Below are positions 60,787 through 62,405 of a stretch of DNA of 62,405 nt, one piece after another. Both the position numbers and the translations under genes were made by a program. The stretch comes from Acetobacteraceae bacterium (GTDB lineage Bacteria; Pseudomonadota; Alphaproteobacteria; Zavarziniales; Zavarziniaceae), in contig CANCOY010000005.1 in assembly GCA_947379865.1 (NCBI GenBank), forward strand, positions 1 through 62,405. The letters are read 5' to 3'. Numbering within the stretch: the stretch's first letter is position 1; each line of letters starts with the position of its first letter. Below the pieces are notes generated by a model. That model was given only the letters and a program-made list of their open reading frames with translations, searched no databases and was not told the DNA's origin.

Positions 60787-62405
60787 ATGAGCACCATCGA
60801 CCGCGTTTTCGATCCTGTCCGGATCGGTGGTGCCACGGCCCCCAACCGCATCTATGTGCCAGCCCATTTTGTGGCCCTGGCGCCTGAGGCGCAGGGCACT
60901 TATCTGGCGGCGCGTGCCCGTGGGGGTGCCGGCATGGTGGTCATCCCGGGTGCTTTTGTGCATCCGTCCTATGCGGCACCAGGTCCGCTGCCTTGGACGG
61001 CTGACTGGATCCCTGAGATCGCCAAGGTGATTGCTCCTATCCAGGCGGAAGGGGCGCCGGCCTTTGTCCAGCTTGTGCATCCGGGCGTGAACATCACGCC
61101 GCGCACGGACAGTCTGGAAACCTGGGGTCCGCTGTGGGGACCGTCTGACATTGCCTCGGCCCTCTACCGCGTGGCGCCAAAGGTGGTGGACACCGAGGAG
61201 ATCCCCGAGATTATCGAGGGCTTTGCCGCCGTCGCCGCAAATGTGCAGGCGGCAGGTGGTGCCGGCGTGGAACTGCATGGTGCCCATGGCTATCTGCTCA
61301 GCGCCTTCATGTCGCCCTATTGGAACCGGCGCGAAGATGGCTATGGCGGCGATACGGCCAAGCGGTCGCGGCTGGCTCTTGAGATCGGCCGGGCCATTCG
61401 TGCCCGCTGTGGGGCCGATTTTGCCATCGGCCTGAAGATCAACTGGGACGAATATCTGGGGGCCGCGGGCACCACGCCGGAAGAGGCGCTGCGGGTGCTG
61501 GAGATTGCGGCGGCGGCAAACCTTTTTGATTACTTCTGCCTGTCCCACACAGACTATCACAACAACCACCGCCTGATCCCGCCAGCTTCCAGCGGTGAGA
61601 CGGCGCCCCTGGCATCGGGGGGTGCTGCGGCCCGCAAGGTTCTGGGCGGGCGTGTGCCGGTGCTGCTTCAGGGATCGGTGCGCGACGTGGCCACGGCCGC
61701 TGGCATTATCGACCGTGGCGAGGCCGACATGGTCGGTATGGTGCGCGCCCACATCGCCGACCCCGAGATCGTCAACAAGGCCCGCACCGGCCGCGCGGCT
61801 GAGACGCGGCGATGCGTGGGGGCGAACCAGGGCTGCTGGCGGCGGATCTACCAGCCACTGTCGTGCACGGCCAATCCTGCGGCAGGCCGCGAGGCGCGCT
61901 GGCAGGCGGCCCTTGCGGTGAAGCCAAAACCGTTTTCCGTCCTGGTGGTGGGGGGCGGTCCGGCAGGCATGAAGGCGGCCGAGACGGCGGCCCTGCTTGG
62001 CCACCGCGTAACCCTATGGGAGGCAGCCGAGTCACTGGGCGGCCAGGTGCGTGCCGCTGCACAATTGCCCGACTGGGAAAGCTGGGGCTTTCTGGTTGAG
62101 GATCTGTCAGCCTCCCTCGGCCGCTTGGGGGTTGAGGTCTGCCTGGGCAAGATGGCTGATGCCAACAGCATCACAGCCTTTGGCGCAGACCGCGTGCTGA
62201 TGGCTACAGGCGCGGTCTGGCAGACCTCAGGCTTTTCTACCTTCCGCACTGACCGCGAGAGTATTCCCCGCGCTGCGGGCGCCCGCGTTGTTGATCCCGT
62301 CATGGCCCTTGCGGATCCTTCGTCCCTCGGCCGTCAGGTCGTGATTTATGACGACAACGGAGATTATGTCGCCATCGGCCTCGCCCGCCTGCTCGCCCGG
62401 CAGGG
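60787..62405 (+). CDS. NADH:flavin oxidoreductase/2,4-dienoyl-CoA reductase-like flavoprotein (truncated by window edge)
   Basis: The open frame gives 539 codons. The first part is an Old Yellow Enzyme TIM barrel (GVELHGAHGYLLSAFMSPYW, with active-site His-X2-His; then NRREDGYGG). An iron-sulfur segment follows at about residues 343-360 (CVGANQGCW then LSCTANP) and an FAD Rossmann domain (VLVVGGGPAGMKAAETAALL). The usual second Cys of the CxxC pair is Ala346, leaving three Cys of the normal four. The family reduces enoyl-CoA or alpha,beta-unsaturated ketones. It follows the module by 24 bp with AGGGGGCCAC upstream, so it is likely co-transcribed. Confidence 0.87.
   Translation, partial: MSTIDRVFDPVRIGGATAPNRIYVPAHFVALAPEAQGTYLAARARGGAGMVVIPGAFVHPSYAAPGPLPWTADWIPEIAKVIAPIQAEGAPAFVQLVHPGVNITPRTDSLETWGPLWGPSDIASALYRVAPKVVDTEEIPEIIEGFAAVAANVQAAGGAGVELHGAHGYLLSAFMSPYWNRREDGYGGDTAKRSRLALEIGRAIRARCGADFAIGLKINWDEYLGAAGTTPEEALRVLEIAAAANLFDYFCLSHTDYHNNHRLIPPASSGETAPLASGGAAARKVLGGRVPVLLQGSVRDVATAAGIIDRGEADMVGMVRAHIADPEIVNKARTGRAAETRRCVGANQGCWRRIYQPLSCTANPAAGREARWQAALAVKPKPFSVLVVGGGPAGMKAAETAALLGHRVTLWEAAESLGGQVRAAAQLPDWESWGFLVEDLSASLGRLGVEVCLGKMADANSITAFGADRVLMATGAVWQTSGFSTFRTDRESIPRAAGARVVDPVMALADPSSLGRQVVIYDDNGDYVAIGLARLLARQ

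Overview
This window reads as chromosomal DNA from a high-GC alphaproteobacterium. The lineage rests on a Tim44-like membrane protein, a Suv3-type (mitochondrial-like) RNA helicase, a FixJ-like tail on a hybrid kinase, and dense operons whose genes overlap at ATGA, GTGA or TGATG. Sphingomonadales or Rhodospirillales would fit, but nothing here fixes the genus. No rRNA, tRNA, CRISPR array, transposase or phage gene was seen.

Region 1 (1-9351) is mixed housekeeping and redox: a truncated phosphatase, a Tim44-like protein, a VOC protein, a pirin, a Tat-exported molybdenum hydroxylase with its 2Fe-2S subunit, a SYLF protein, a thioredoxin-fold isomerase, an enoyl-CoA hydratase/isomerase, a glutathione S-transferase broken by one in-frame stop, and an HxlR regulator. 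Region 2 (9587-23501) is one co-directional locus and the most interesting part. It encodes a two-partner-secretion transporter (TpsB), two tandem TpsA exoproteins, a TPR-CHAT caspase-like lipoprotein, a small exported protein of unknown function, and a CHASE2 adenylate cyclase. Three of its five junctions overlap or are nearly contiguous. It looks like a dedicated surface-protein, protease and cAMP-signalling system.

Region 3 (23637-33131) is accessory catabolism and detoxification: a Rieske oxygenase, an HpcH/HpaI aldolase, DUF1330-type proteins, a DsbA-fold isomerase, a TetR regulator, two unusual GST-fold proteins either side of a metallo-beta-lactamase-fold hydrolase, and an amine oxidase. 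Region 4 (33288-38287) is signalling: a stand-alone receiver divergent from a 1471-residue CheB-CheR-PAS-kinase-receiver hybrid that ends in a degenerate FixJ-like module. Region 5 (38362-40795) is cobT-cobS-phosphatase for the cobalamin nucleotide loop.

Region 6 (40853-48970) is a FadR-type regulator followed by an aromatic-degradation operon: ring-hydroxylating dioxygenase alpha and beta subunits, a two-domain extradiol dioxygenase, an SDR and an ACMSD-like amidohydrolase. A three-gene module follows: a lipocalin-like DUF7064-type protein, an aminoglycoside-phosphotransferase-fold kinase and a helical protein. Region 7 (49074-52068) holds the Suv3-like helicase and a small membrane protein. 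Region 8 (52084-62405) has a D-aminoacylase-like amidohydrolase, two coupled class III CoA-transferases, an SDR, a SnoaL-like protein, a second rearranged copy of the three-gene module, and an Old Yellow Enzyme/dienoyl-CoA-reductase-type flavoprotein cut by the window edge. The two module copies share a nearly identical 27-bp palindrome-containing upstream element, so they are probably under one regulator.
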